Origin: Otis tarda
Lineage: Eukaryota; Chordata; Aves; Otidiformes; Otididae
NCBI GenBank assembly: GCA_026413225.1
Contig: CM048552.1
Span: 207,093,553-207,157,552 of the forward strand
Direction of reading: 5' to 3'
DNA length: 64,000 nt
Within the stretch, counting starts at the first letter, position 1; the number at the start of each line of letters is the position of its first letter. A program made the position numbers and the translations under genes. The notes beneath the pieces were generated by a model. It was not told the DNA's origin and did not search any database. It worked only from the letters and a program-made list of their open reading frames with translations. Positions 1-12,300 of this stretch are shown here, piece after piece.

Positions 1-1568
1 GCTTATCGGAGATTTTTTCTTCCCATTTTAGTTAGTTGAAGTAGTCCAGAGAAATTAAACAAATAGTTACTAGTTGTAGAATTTGAGTGGAGTCCTCAGA
101 TAGACTGTATAAAACTTTTTGTGTTTATCTGACTTTGTAACCAATCAACATTTATAAAGTAAAAATTTAAGTATGGATGGTTTATCTCTGCTGCTAGTAT
201 TTATTTCTACAAATAGAATATTTTGACTTATATAAAATACAAATTAAATGACTAAACTGACCACTTGAAATATTTTCATAATATAATTCCTTTCCTCCTG
301 CCTATGCCTCAGTGCCAAGAAGCATTTAAAATTCCATGCATTGTGTTTGTTTTTAAGACTTTCTAAGATACTGGAGAGCATTCATCTACTAGTATCTCAG
401 ATGAACAATCAGAAGCCACAGGAAAAGAGCCATTTTGGATTTTAGACCAGAATCTTTCGCCTGGCAGAAGAGCTTCATTCAGCAAAAGCTTTGCTGGGCT
501 GGAGGCGACTTTAGCCCATGCCTTCCTCAATCAGGGCAGTGGAACAGATCAACAGGCACCAGTCAGTCACTTAGCTCCTGGAGATGGCGTATGGTTGGAT
601 TGGAGGGTGCAGATGGAGACATTTCCTTCTATTGCTAGTGGAATACACTGGCAGTGGTATACACACCTTATATTTTGCCTGTTTTTGTGACTATTACTGC
701 TCGGTCAAGGATAGATGGGAGACTGCAGATGTCCTTGTATGCTCCTTGAAAGCAGGAATCATACAGCAGGAGAGAGATATTAACACTTTGATGTGAAAAA
801 AAAAATCACAGAAGAACATCATCTCGTACAGAAACATCTGCTCTAAATGGACCCTTCCCAGCAAGCATACCAGCCCCTTACTGTTTTGTGTCTCCTCTGC
901 TCTGTAAAAAGCTTTGATTTCTGTAGTTCAGAGGAAAATTCCAGTGCAATTGCCCTGAAATGGAAATAAATCCATGTAGTTGGCCAGTTGAAAACACTTT
1001 ACAGTACTCCATGAAGATGTTCACTGGAGGCACTTGTGAGAGAAAACAGTTAATCTGAGAGGTGTCGTGGCATTTCTTGATTAGGACAGAGCACTCAGAT
1101 CAATGGTCAAAGTACATTTTCCACATTTTCAAATTATGCAATGTCATCCCTCCCTCAGCTTTCACACAGCCCCCTTAAAACATGCTTGTGGCTCCTTGCA
1201 GTCTTCAAGGTGCCCTCGTCTGCGGTGCCCTCGTCTTCAGTTCCCAAAGGCTGAATCTACCACTTGAACCACAAGACTATCCTGAATACCTGGAATAAAG
1301 CCAGAGGCCAGCATCACCATCAGTAGATCAGGTCTCTCCAGCACCAAAGGCACTTGGTGCCTTGTTCTGTTAATATTTTAAAAGACTAAAACGTGGTGGG
1401 AATCCTCTAAACCAGACTAACAGCATAGACCATTCTGGGCCAGCTGTGAATTTATGCTTTTGGCTGGAGATGAGCTTTAGAACTATCAAAAGCCAATTGG
1501 AGTCACCATCTGAAAAAAAAAGGAGTGATTCTTTATATGTAATGTTCATCGTGTAATTAAATACCTTG
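1..1568. other. 3' flank of TYR, no gene seen
   Basis: AT-rich single-copy-looking DNA beyond the TYR 3' end. Short open frames such as 435-638 and 584-796 have no recognisable domain and overlap in different frames. No exon of NOX4, the usual 3' neighbour in vertebrates, was recognised. Confidence 0.5.
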
Positions 1569-2360
1569 TGTACTGGGTTTGCATGGCAAGGTTTTGGTAG
1601 TGGGGGGCTGCAGGGGTGGCTTCTGTGAAAAGATCCCAGAAGTTTCCTCCATGTCCTATAGAGCCAATGCCATCTGGCTCCAAGATGGACCTGCCACTGG
1701 CCAAGGTGGTGGTAGTGCCCATCAGCAATGGTGGTAGTGCCTCTGGGATAACAGATTTAAGAAGGAGGAAAAAAATATGTACAGGAGAGGAGTGAGAATA
1801 TGTGAGAGGAGCAACTCTGCAGACGCCAAGGTCAGTGAAGAAGGAGGGGGAGCAGTAATGCTGCTCCTGGCCAAGATTCCCCTGCAGCCCCTGGTGCAGC
1901 CCATGGTGGAGCAGGCTGTGCCCCTGCAGCCCATGGAGGAGCAGAGATCCCCCTGCAGCCCGTGGAGGAGCAGGTTGTCCCTCTGCAGCCCACGGAGGCC
2001 CATGGAGGCGAAGAGATCCACCTGCAGCCCATGGAGGGCCCCACGCCGGGACAGGCAGATGCCCAAAGGAGGCTGTGGCCTCGTGGGAAGCCCACGCTGG
2101 GGTAGGCTCCTGACAGGAGCTGTGGCCCCATGGAGAGTGGAGCAGTCTATTCCTGAGGGACTGCACTCCATGGAAGGGGAAGCATGTGAGAAGGGAGGAG
2201 CGGCAGAGACGTGATGAACTGACCACAGCCTCCATTCCTTGTCCCCCTGCACTGCTCCGAGGAGGAGGTAGAGAAATCAGGAAAGAAATTGAGCCCAGGA
2301 AGAAGGGAGGAGTGAGGGGAAGGTGTTTTAAGATTTGTTTTTATTTCTCATTATCCTATG
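1569..2360 (+). mobile_element. Degraded ERV LTR, copy A
   Basis: The left end TGTACTGGGTTTGC matches the start of the LTR fragment at 12513-12664, and the body aligns by eye to the LTRs at 31871 and 34598: the CTGGCCAAGG segment, the ATTTAAGAAGG promoter-like stretch, the CTGCAGCCCATGG tandem block and the GTGATGAACTGACC segment. The TATTTAA box of the better copies reads GATTTAA here. The 3' end is degraded, with no clear CA end and no polyadenylation block, so the right boundary is approximate. Overlapping open frames here (up to 229 codons at 2235-1546 on the minus strand) are a by-product of the GC-rich repeat, not genes. Confidence 0.75.
1880..2040 (+). repeat. Imperfect tandem repeats inside LTR copy A
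   Basis: A unit of roughly 30-45 bp with the core CTGCAGCCCATGGAGGAGCA recurs about five times with variation. The same block is present in the LTR at 34598-35750 (about 35090-35210) and is mostly missing from the one at 31871-32910, which accounts for much of their length difference. Confidence 0.7.
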
Positions 2361-3113
2361 CATACTGAGACACAAAAAGTCAACAATAAAATGAGCAATC
2401 ATTAAGTCAAATTGAACAGAGGTGGACCCAGTGAGACTAGATTTCATCTCCTAAAAACATCTCAGCTCCCCAGACAAATGCAAAATGGTATAGAATATGA
2501 CTAACTGGAGCATTTGAGACAAGTGAGAAGTGGTTTCTGAGGGCCCACTTTCTACTGCTGGTGGCATTGAATCAAGGACAAACAGGACATTACAGGAGTT
2601 GCAAGGAAAATATTTCTGTCCTAGAAGAAAAATGTGTGTATGGGTCATTCACTCTGCTCAGAGGCACCACATATTTTGCTCACTAAACTAAAGGGCTCTT
2701 TCTGCTCTTACATTCAAAAGCAGAGTGGATGTAGCACCTCTCACTAAATCCATACACCAAACATATGGATTGGGCTGTGGGACTGGACCCTACACTTGTA
2801 AAAAAGCAGATAAAAGAGCAGAGAATTATACACTAAAGCCACTGACACACGAGTTGGTCTGGTTTCATAGAAGCATTATTTAATCAAGCATAGGAAATAC
2901 ATGGTATTCTTTAGGTGGCATGGTAACTTATGTTGGATCTGGGAGATTTTTGTAGAAGTGGGTCTGATAAGCTCCTACAACATTGGGGGTTACAAGAGGC
3001 TTGAGGAGCAAGACTGCTTATGCAGCACACCTCAACAAGGTGTTCGTAAACATGAATCAAACACTGCGTGCTTGATTAGCACCTTTGTAGCATCAGTGAA
3101 TTACTGGAGGCCT
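2361..3113. other. TYR 3' UTR and proximal downstream DNA
   Basis: The part from 3113 down to about 2860 is the likely 3' UTR. The rest, to the LTR remnant, has no recognisable feature. Confidence 0.45.
2879..2884 (-). terminator. Probable TYR polyadenylation signal ATTAAA
   Basis: This is the first recognisable poly(A) signal downstream of the TYR stop codon, 230 nt away: ATTAAA on the minus strand. A GT-rich stretch (GTGTGTCAGTGG, plus-strand 2842-2853) follows about 25 nt later, as expected for a downstream element. No AATAAA is present between the stop and this site. A longer 3' UTR using a further signal cannot be excluded. Confidence 0.45.
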
Positions 3114-3334
3114 CTAGAAATTGGACTGATAAGATATATTGTTGTAATCTTCACTTTCTGTGAGCAAGGGTTGTATCTCTGAAGAAGTTCCTCTTCTCTT
3201 CTTCCGACAGGCCAGGATGAGCCCGGTGAGCAGAGCAGTAATGATGCCTCCAATCACAGCCGCTCCAACCAGCCAAGGCCAGATCTGACGGGCTTGCTCA
3301 AGGTAGGGTATTAAAAAGTCGTGGAAAGATTCAG
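3114..3334 (-). CDS. TYR: TYR coding exon 5 (residues 456-528) and stop
   Basis: The exon encodes the lumenal stem ([14 protein letters not shown]), a hydrophobic span at about residues 474-497 ([20 protein letters not shown] and following) and a cytoplasmic tail beginning CRKKRRG. The tail has the acidic-dileucine sorting motif EIQPLL (508-513) and a YNNI tyrosine motif (519-522), both known to direct tyrosinase to melanosomes through AP-1/AP-3. It ends in YQSNF and TAG at 3116-3114. The acceptor is CCCTGCAG/CTGAATC, preceded by an uninterrupted run of 21 T (plus-strand A at 3343-3363). The exon is one codon shorter at its 5' end than the human one. Confidence 0.96.
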
Positions 3335-6300
3335 CTGCAGGGAAAAAAAAAAAAAAAAAAAAACCAGAAAAAGAAAGTTCTTTTGCATGATGCAATGTAC
3401 TATCAGTTTATAGTTGTACAACAGATCATGCTGGAAGACTGAGTAAAAAAGGAGACTACGTTGGTAAAAATTGTCTGAAGGACACAAATAGTTTTAAACA
3501 GATCTCTTTAGTCCTTATAGTCTGTTTCTCAATCTTTGTATTAAAGGAAGGAATAGAGTTCACTGTCCCCAGCGCTCTTTATGGTTTTGTCAAAACTGTA
3601 AGACTATAACCCAAGAAGTTTGATACACTAAGGCCAAAGGTCCTGCTAGCTCAGCATCCTGTTGGCAACAATAACGGAAGCAGAGCACTAGGGAGAGTTT
3701 AAGAACAGGTCAAGCCTATTACAATCCTTTCACATAATACTTATCCAGCCTCCAACAATTTGCAGCTCAGGGATTTCCTGAACCAGATGTGATGTTGCTG
3801 TATGTAACAGTCATTGGAGTTTTATTATTCCTTCCCTCAGGTGTTCCAGCTGCTCTTTGAACTTTTATCACAACTTCTTGCAGTAAGGAGGTCCCTGCCT
3901 TAACTACATATTGAGTAGGAGAAAAAAAATATTATTTTCACTAATTTTGAACCTGCTCGTTTCATTTGATAATTCTTGTGTGGGGAGACACAGTAGATAA
4001 CTGGTCGCTCTCTGCAGAAGAAATCCTCTTTCTTTGGTGAATCCAGGGCAGCTTCTCACTGGTTAGATAATCAGCTGCCTTCTTGCTTTGTAGTATGAAT
4101 GTGTGTGTCTGTGTCTGTTTTTCTCACTATGGCTTAATGAGTTATGAAAGCCCTGCCATACAAGGCTCTCATTCACGATAGAGGTTGGAAAGTGACCTGA
4201 TCACAATGCACCCAACCACCTTTGGGCTTGAATTTGAGAAATGGGAATACCTGTCCCCTTGGGCCAAGGATAATTTGGAATCTACATCACCCAATTACTA
4301 GCTGTAATTACTATTATTAGCTGTAATAACTAGCTATTGGGGGGAAAAAAGCACCTTTCTGGGCATCTTCTCTGGCACCCCCTATGATGGTTTATGTTTT
4401 GAATAATGTTCTTGCATCTGGTCTGATTTAGATGTATCCAACCATATTTAGTGCAGTGTACCCCCACAAAGACTATAAATGTCTTCCTGCCATCTTGTAT
4501 TTTCACTGGTGCCCAGAAAAGTAATCTCATATATCTTCTTGGATCATGGTGCTTCTGAGTGTACACTGTTATGTGCTTTTGGTTTGCAGCACCTTTAAGG
4601 TTAAGCTATCCTCAGCAGTTAATATCTGAATCGCTTTCCAAGATGTAATGCCAATTTAGTCTTAGTTTAGTCTGAATATAGTTCGTTTGTCCCTACAACT
4701 AAGCTTCACTTTGGGGAATGTTTGGTTGCTTTTTCTCTGGTTCTTGTTTTCCAGTTAATCCAACTTTGTATTCTGAGACTGTATTTGCAAGAGTCTGCCT
4801 GTTCAGCCTTCTGCTTCTGACCTCGTTAGACATATAAATGCTATATAACAATAAGATTTTTTTAAAAAAATCAGGTTCTTGATGTTTCAGAGTGAACCCC
4901 ACAAGCCTCTGGATATGAGGTACATTATCTCTTTAATCCTTTATTTCTCATCTATCAGACAAGGACAGTACTTACCATTCACTGAATCCTTTGTATTGTG
5001 AATATAAATTAATATTTCTGCAAGACTCAGCTGCTATAGTGATCAGCACTAAAGAAAAGTGTTAGAGGAAACATCTTCAAGACAGCATCTTAAAAGTGTG
5101 CAATAAATCATGCATTAGGCTACATACCGCTTAACTGAGAAAATGAAAATCAGAAGTGAAAAGGATTGGCTGTCTGATTCTTAATGAGTTCTGTCTATGC
5201 TGTGTAGTGAATGAGGTGGGGGTCTGGGGAAAAAATAGTGTGACAATTAAAGATAATACATACATATAGAAGTGGAGGGTGAATTATGGCTATACAGACA
5301 ACTTTAATGCTGGCATTTCTTAACTTTGTGTGCTTGGCTTTGTAACTCAAATATTTTTTAACTCAAGTCTTTTATGTTTATATTGCAAACATGTCTAACT
5401 TAGAAACAATCTGGCTGTTTAAACTGGAGTATGCATATTGTAAGAGAAAATTGATACATAACAGGAACTTGATACTGTTTTAATGGTACAGAAAAAGAGA
5501 ATTATCACAAAGTTCTCTTCCTTGCAGAATTTATCTGGGATATGAATCTTTTCGAAGTAGTGTCTTAAATTTGTACTTTGTCCTTGAACCATTTCTCTCT
5601 TCCATCAATATTAGTTGGAGGCCTGAGCTATCTTCTTCCCAACAAAACATAACACGACTTTGAGATGATGAGATGTCACATCTCACGGCAGGCCCTTTCA
5701 GAAGGGATTAATCTATTTTATTATATCCTGGTAATCAGTCAAACATGTCTTTCTCTTGCTTTCAGCCTCAGTTGGTATAGTTTCTGTAATTAGCTCACAG
5801 CCAAAAGCCACCTCCTAGCATCTACTGCCTGGTTTTTTTTTGCTGCACAAAAGGTGTTTGGCATTGCTATCATAAAGTTGCCATGGCAACTGTTGGGTAT
5901 CAGAGGACGGAGCATCCCATAATCTGTTAATCTGTGACTCTGTCACAACAGTAAACCCATGATGGGGCTGACTCTCCAGCCAAAATCATGCAAACTGGGA
6001 TTTCAAGTATTCTATTACCATAATTCTTTAATCTCTAACTGTGCAAGATGCAAGAGTGTAGCAACTGTGTTAGCTGATGATTACCCAGGAAAAGTGTCAA
6101 GGGAGCTGGAAGGCAGGCACAACACATAGCTGTTTTGTGGGAGATATTAGCCAATGCTGATTCCATTCCTTTTATACCAGTATTTAGAGTCAAATGATAA
6201 TCCTCCCTGGAAGCTGCCATGAACATCGATTAAAACTGCCCTTTCAGTCAATAGGTTCATGACAAAGAAACAGGAAGCTGGGTCGGGCTGGTGCTTAGTA

Positions 6301-9300
6301 TCTATCCTCCTATTAGTGACTAATACCAACCATATCTCCTCATCTTGCTCTTTCTGATAGGAAAATAGCAGTGATTAACCTCAGCCATGGTCTTAGCACT
6401 CAACTCTTGACATACGCTTTCTTCTCAAAGACAGCATTGGCTCTAGGTAGCAGCAACAAATCATTTCTTACTCTTAATACATCCAAGTGTTCTTTTTTAA
6501 ATGTAATTTAAAAATACCAGGCAGTCAATTTTGTGTGGGTTGCTGGATATCATTGAGAGAGCAGGAAGGCACAACAGTGTAATTTTAAGGTGAAGTAATG
6601 TGTCTCTCCTATATTTAAGGTAATAATGTGGACTTTCCATGACGGTTACAGAAAAAGCGTGCTATGGTCAATCTATTATTGGGCATCCCGTGATTCTTCT
6701 TGTGGTAATGTCAAACTACTTTCTTCATATAACAGATCTCAAGGATGAAAAAACTCCCCTAATATTTAATTATTTTTGGAAAGAATATTTATATATTTCA
6801 GATGTCCCTTCTACGTAAACTACAGGATGGCAAAGTCTTTCCAGGGTTAATTCCACAGATCAGAAATGAAAACTGTGAAACCAAGAAATAAACAAAACTG
6901 ATTTTCTATCATTTGTCTGTTGCCATAGTCCCACTGATATGTTTGCAGTCTTCTACTCCATTTGACACGCTTTTCTACTCCTAACATGGGTAGTTAATGG
7001 GCATTAGGTTTTAAAGCAAACCTTGAGGCAGCACAAACATATCTTATTAGACGAAGCTTGCAATTTTTTTTCTTATCCTGGTGAGCAAGTTCTTCCTGTT
7101 TGGTTTCTGTCGTTTCTTGTGTGTGTATGGTTCACTGATCGTGTCCCTCTGGGTGGTCAAAGGAAATACCAGTGAGACTTCCGCAGTCAGAACTAGGAAG
7201 ATGAGGTTGGAGAAATTCAAGTTATGGAGTCTCTCCTGTCTTAAGGCAGGATCACTTGTCTTTGCAGTGATAGACAGTTCACAGCTCCCACAGATTTCAT
7301 CAGTCTCTGCTCATTAGTACAGCTTGAAAAGTCTTTTGTAATGTTGTCGTCTGCCAACAATACGAGAAAGTCTGGAGAAGACCGTCAGCCACAGTCCACT
7401 GTCTTTGGACTGCGAGAGGTGCTATGCAATGGGTGGTAGTGGGTTGTTTATGGCAGAGGTACAGCGTCTAATGGTGTAAACTGAAACTGCTCCCTTTCAG
7501 TTCTGCCTTCAGCCCATGGTGGGTAAATCAGGAAACTGTGACACAGCCTTCTTCATGTGGCTGCCTCTAGAAACAGTGAGACTCGGACCATTTCTGCACA
7601 GCTGACAACAGCTTTATAATTCATTTTTCAGTACTGAAGATGGTCAGAAGTTATCCTCCTGTTATTTCTGCATAGTTATATTGCTGTGGAGTCCTGCCCA
7701 CTCACTGGCAAGGATGGCACATCTGCAGAGTAGATTACTATCTAAATTGATTACTTTAGAATATTGAGAGGAGATAAATCAAATAAATCCTGAGTGCATT
7801 TATAGAGCAATACTGTTTACTTTTTGTTTTACAACTTCAGCTAACACTTGCACTTCATAAGCACTCTTTCACAGTTTACTTATATGAATTCTAAAAAAAA
7901 GAGGTGAGATCTGGCTATAGGATACCTCATATCACCACACTATATGCTACTAGCTGGTTAATACCTCACCAAAAGATAGTTTCCAATAAAACAGTTTTAA
8001 AATCCATATTTCTATTCCTCCATTAAGCATCATTATATAAACATCAAAATATCTACTCATTCTCTTTTTTTTTCCTGAGAAATATATTTTTACATCCTGT
8101 TTTCTTTGGTTCTCTCCTCCTGTTTTAATTAATTTTAATCAACACCTCCTTATGTCTGCCTGAAGAAAACCCAGGGCCAAAGTGCTCTCGTCTCATCCTT
8201 TATTTAACTCAGAAATGTAAACCACTTCCCAAGCCAGCATTTCTCAAGTATTGTCACCTTTAATTGCTTTCTATTGTCCTGCCATCCACATATTACTGTG
8301 CATATCACTGTTTTATCATAGGCTGTTACATGCGTAACATCACCCTTTCACATTGTGGCCAAGAATGTGTGCCACATTGCTGTTGAGGTGGGAGACTCAG
8401 CAGAGTCCCTCCATGGTGGGACCACATTTGCCAGCTGATATATTTTCTACTCGCCTGAATGTGATTTTGCAAGCAAATTGCTGAAGAGCCAGAAATAGAA
8501 ATGAGCTGGAGTCAGACTCTGGATCTGAGCTCTCCTCCTGCACACATCCATGAGCAACCTGGCCTTCTATGCTGTAATCACAACACTCTTATCCTCTGCT
8601 TTGCCCTGAGTGTCAAAGATCCTTAGTTAAGGTGTCCAAAAATTGCAACTGACAATTAGATTCCTGGGTTTATAATTGGGTAGCTGCCTGCTTTTCCAAA
8701 AAAAAAATGTGAATCACCTGGCTGCACATGTAGTGGTCATCAAATTGTTCCCACTGAGAGAGGGAGATTTTCTGAGGAAAAGTCAAGGCTGTATCTACGA
8801 ATTTATCTGCTCCTATTTCTAGAAGGGAAAAAAAAATAGAAAAGACTTAGTCTAGGCTCTGAAATGTGAGTGCTTGGAATAGCTCTTGCCATAGAAAATT
8901 GTTTTGACAGCTATTGCTAGGTGGTGCCGTTAGTCTTCCAAATCTTTTTTATTGATGCTAACAACTGTTCATTTTCAGCAAGCCGTGCGAGTTGCGGTAG
9001 TTTTACAGTTCACAGTTCTCGTGTCAAGGAAAGCTGGGTGTCTGCTCTGGTTTCGGCTCAGATCAGCTCCCCAGTAACTACCCTCTGACATGTGTCTTTG
9101 ATTCCTGAGGGATGGATTTCCACACGCACTGTTTGTGACCACTTCTGCTTCAAGGATGTCATATGTATAAAAATAAATGAAGCTGCAATTAAAATAACCA
9201 CATACTGTCACACACTGATTTGCTTTTCAGTGGAAAGTAGGGTTCCAGGCATCAGCTTTTCCTCAGGGGAACAGTAACAATATAATTTAGCATTAAAATG

Positions 9301-12300
9301 CCGCTTTGTCATTGGATTCTTTCCAAATTTTATTTCTTGTAACCAGCTTCATTATACTCCGTGTAGCCCTGCTTCATCTCTACTAAGTCGCTGGTGCTGT
9401 AACGCAGAACTGCTGCCCTTGATGCTTTCCTCCAGCTACTTCCTTTAAAAGCAAACAAAACCTGGCTTATTCCTCACTCTGTCCTGTCCTCTGCCTTTCC
9501 TCTTCCTCCTTGTCTGGAAGATCTGGAGAAGTTCCTGTTTACTCCTATATTCCTCTGAACAGGAATCCAGCATTCTTCTCTGGAGAAAAGTCTGGGTTTA
9601 AACACTGAGTACTGAGAAAAATCCGTATCGGCATTTTGAGATTCCAACCCATTTTCCATTTGTGACCAGTTCTTCCCTTCAAATAAGAAATGGCTTAAGC
9701 TCTCTTCTTCTCAGTGAGATTAAAAAGGGGTTGAGCGACGTCTGAGGATTATCTGGGCTTTCTAAATGAGGCTGAATTTCACTCTTTGTGTTGATCTTTA
9801 AAAATAATTAAGGAACTACTTTCCTTACCTCTGTGTTAAAAACATAGGTAGAATTTAATAAGAATTTCATTCTGTGACCATGTACTCCCCTGGGAAAAGG
9901 GAAGAGACCAGGAGGCAACAGAAGTTAATTGTTAAATGGTAAATTGTTTACCATTTGCTTCCTTTTGCAATACTAACTCAGGACTCAGTGCTTCTGAAAG
10001 TCATGATATTTGGCACCTTTTTTAGCCGTACAATTTTAGGAGTAATGTGGTTTTAGGAAACTAGTGGCTTTCATAAAAAAAAAAAAAAGTATAAATATTT
10101 CTGGTCTTGTTCAGGAATTAAATTATGGTAGCAAGAATAAAAATAAAAAAAATGCTACTAATAAGACCAAAATAATAATTTTGATATTATATTTGAAGCA
10201 TTTATTAGATTATTTTCAGTCTGAATACTTGGGATTGACCAAATTGTTTATGGCATGTTAGGAGAAATATTGACTTCTGTCCCTGGCTTGTAGTACTAAA
10301 ACAGTCTTAAAAATTGTACAGAAGAGTTCCTTTCATTGCACATAAAATGGTCAAAAACATGTTTTCTGGATGACTTTAAATCACAAGCTGTGAATGAACA
10401 AGATAAATGCATGATTGGACAGTTTATCAAGTATGCAGAAACCATACATCCCCATTAGTAAGCAAACACTGTCAGAAAAGCAGGGATGCCCTGAGAGCTA
10501 ATATTGTTTTGATAAAGACAAAAAGCAAACTAGAAGAATGCTAGCATCACTAAAATGTCCCTGGTGCTTTGCTATATAATACTTGGACTTTTTCAGCTCT
10601 TAATTGCCTTTTAATTGAAGAGACACATTCACAGAAAGTTTTCTGCCTCAAACAGGGAAAGCACACATGCCCAGTAGCTACCTGTTCAGTGGCCAAGGCT
10701 TTGAAAGGATAACTGCATCCCACATCCCAGGTAGTTTTTGGCAGTGGTCAGCATAAGAGATCTGATCATTTCAATGGTCCAGTTGTATAACGAATTGGGA
10801 CAAAGTATCTGAGCAATTCTCGGTTCCAGGCAACATTTTATCTTTTTATCTTTAACAGAATTTAATCCTTCCCTTAGATTATAAGGAAATCTCTGCTACT
10901 TAAGCAAAACTACGAGGTCCACTGCTCTGAGCACAAGACCTGATCTACCTGAGGTTCCCCAGCAGCTACAGCCCCAAGGGCCTCTGTCTTCCTTGTGCCT
11001 GAGGACAGCTGAAGTTAAAACTACCTCTGAAAAACAATGCAAGTGAGAACTGTCACTAAACAGTCCAAAATTACTTTGATTAAATGAACTGAGCATTATG
11101 AATTACTCAGTTGCATTCTGTGTGAGGCAAACACAAAGTCAATGGATCACTGTTTTAAGTGCTGCACAGATCTTGTAACAAGATCCTGGTACCAAGATGA
11201 ATTTTAATCTGTGTATTTAAGAGATCCCATTACATTTGTAAAGTAGAGAGCTTTGCATCTGCCCTCCTTTAAATCATGTCCAGAAATCTGAAAATCACAC
11301 TGGTTCCTATTTGTGTTGCACTGTAACAGCTGAGCTGGGCAAATGATAGACTCAAAATCCAGCACTTCTCCCCAGTTCTGATCATGAACTGACCATTTGG
11401 GTCAGATTCTGCTCTTAATAGGATAAGAATAGGATAGGATTGATGTCAGTGACTGATTTTTTGGTTGGAACTTTTCTAATGACTCTACATCAGACCAGAA
11501 ATGTGTAAAGAAGCAGGTACTATTTGGGACTATATTCAAGGAAAAATCTAGAATTGAAAGATTTTTTTAATATCTTCTCATTTTATGGACATATTTCAGG
11601 TTATAGGCAATAAATTTTATATTTACCCAAAATAGTAACGTTACCTGATTCTTGCAGATACTCATAGTCATACCCCAGCTCTCTTGACGATTTAAAAAAT
11701 TCTCCATTTCTGTAGAGGGGGATAAAGGGAACCATGTAATTTTCTCGATTGTGCCCAATGGGTGCGTTGGCTGCTGGGTAAACTTCTAGCATGGGCCTGT
11801 GTCTTCTTAACCATCGCTCAAAAATGCTGTAGAGGAAAAAGCATGTCAATTAATGGTGGAGATCGGCAGAAATTTTCTTCTTGAAGATTAAAAAAAGTAT
11901 TGACGCTTTGTTTTTTTTGTGAACCCTGAGGACAAAGTGGCATGCAATCACTTGTGTTCACGTGTGTGTAATGCTTTCCAAATCATTTGGGGTGAGCTAC
12001 TTCGGTGCTGAGTTCCTGTGCAAGCCTACACAAAGCGAAGGCCTGCAGTGCTGCAGAGAGGCTGAATGTGCTTTTTACATTCTGTAAATGCAATTCACTG
12101 TCTCACTGTGACCTGACTTCAATTTGTGCTCAGTAATTCACATGATTGTGAAAGACAGAGAGAAAAGGATTAAAGACCTCAGTCCTTCCTCCTCACCCTC
12201 AGAAATACTTATGGCTGGTTGCGAATGGTCTTGTTGTCAGCTACTCAGTCCTGTTCTCCTTCCTCTACTTTCTTACCAAGGGTTTTCACACCCGCATTAA

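Noticed and set aside
1546..2252. Long overlapping open frames (up to 229 codons) on both strands
   Set aside because: They lie wholly within LTR copy A, use several frames at once and translate the GC-rich tandem repeat. The same artefact recurs at 31958-32570 and 34695-35404 in copies B and C.
1..3113. Search for the 3' end of NOX4
   Set aside because: NOX4 is the expected neighbour on this side in other vertebrates, but no exon or characteristic protein segment could be recognised.
3335..11644. Retroviral insertion in TYR intron 4 as in recessive white chickens
   Set aside because: No LTR ends, primer binding site or viral coding sequence were recognised in this intron.
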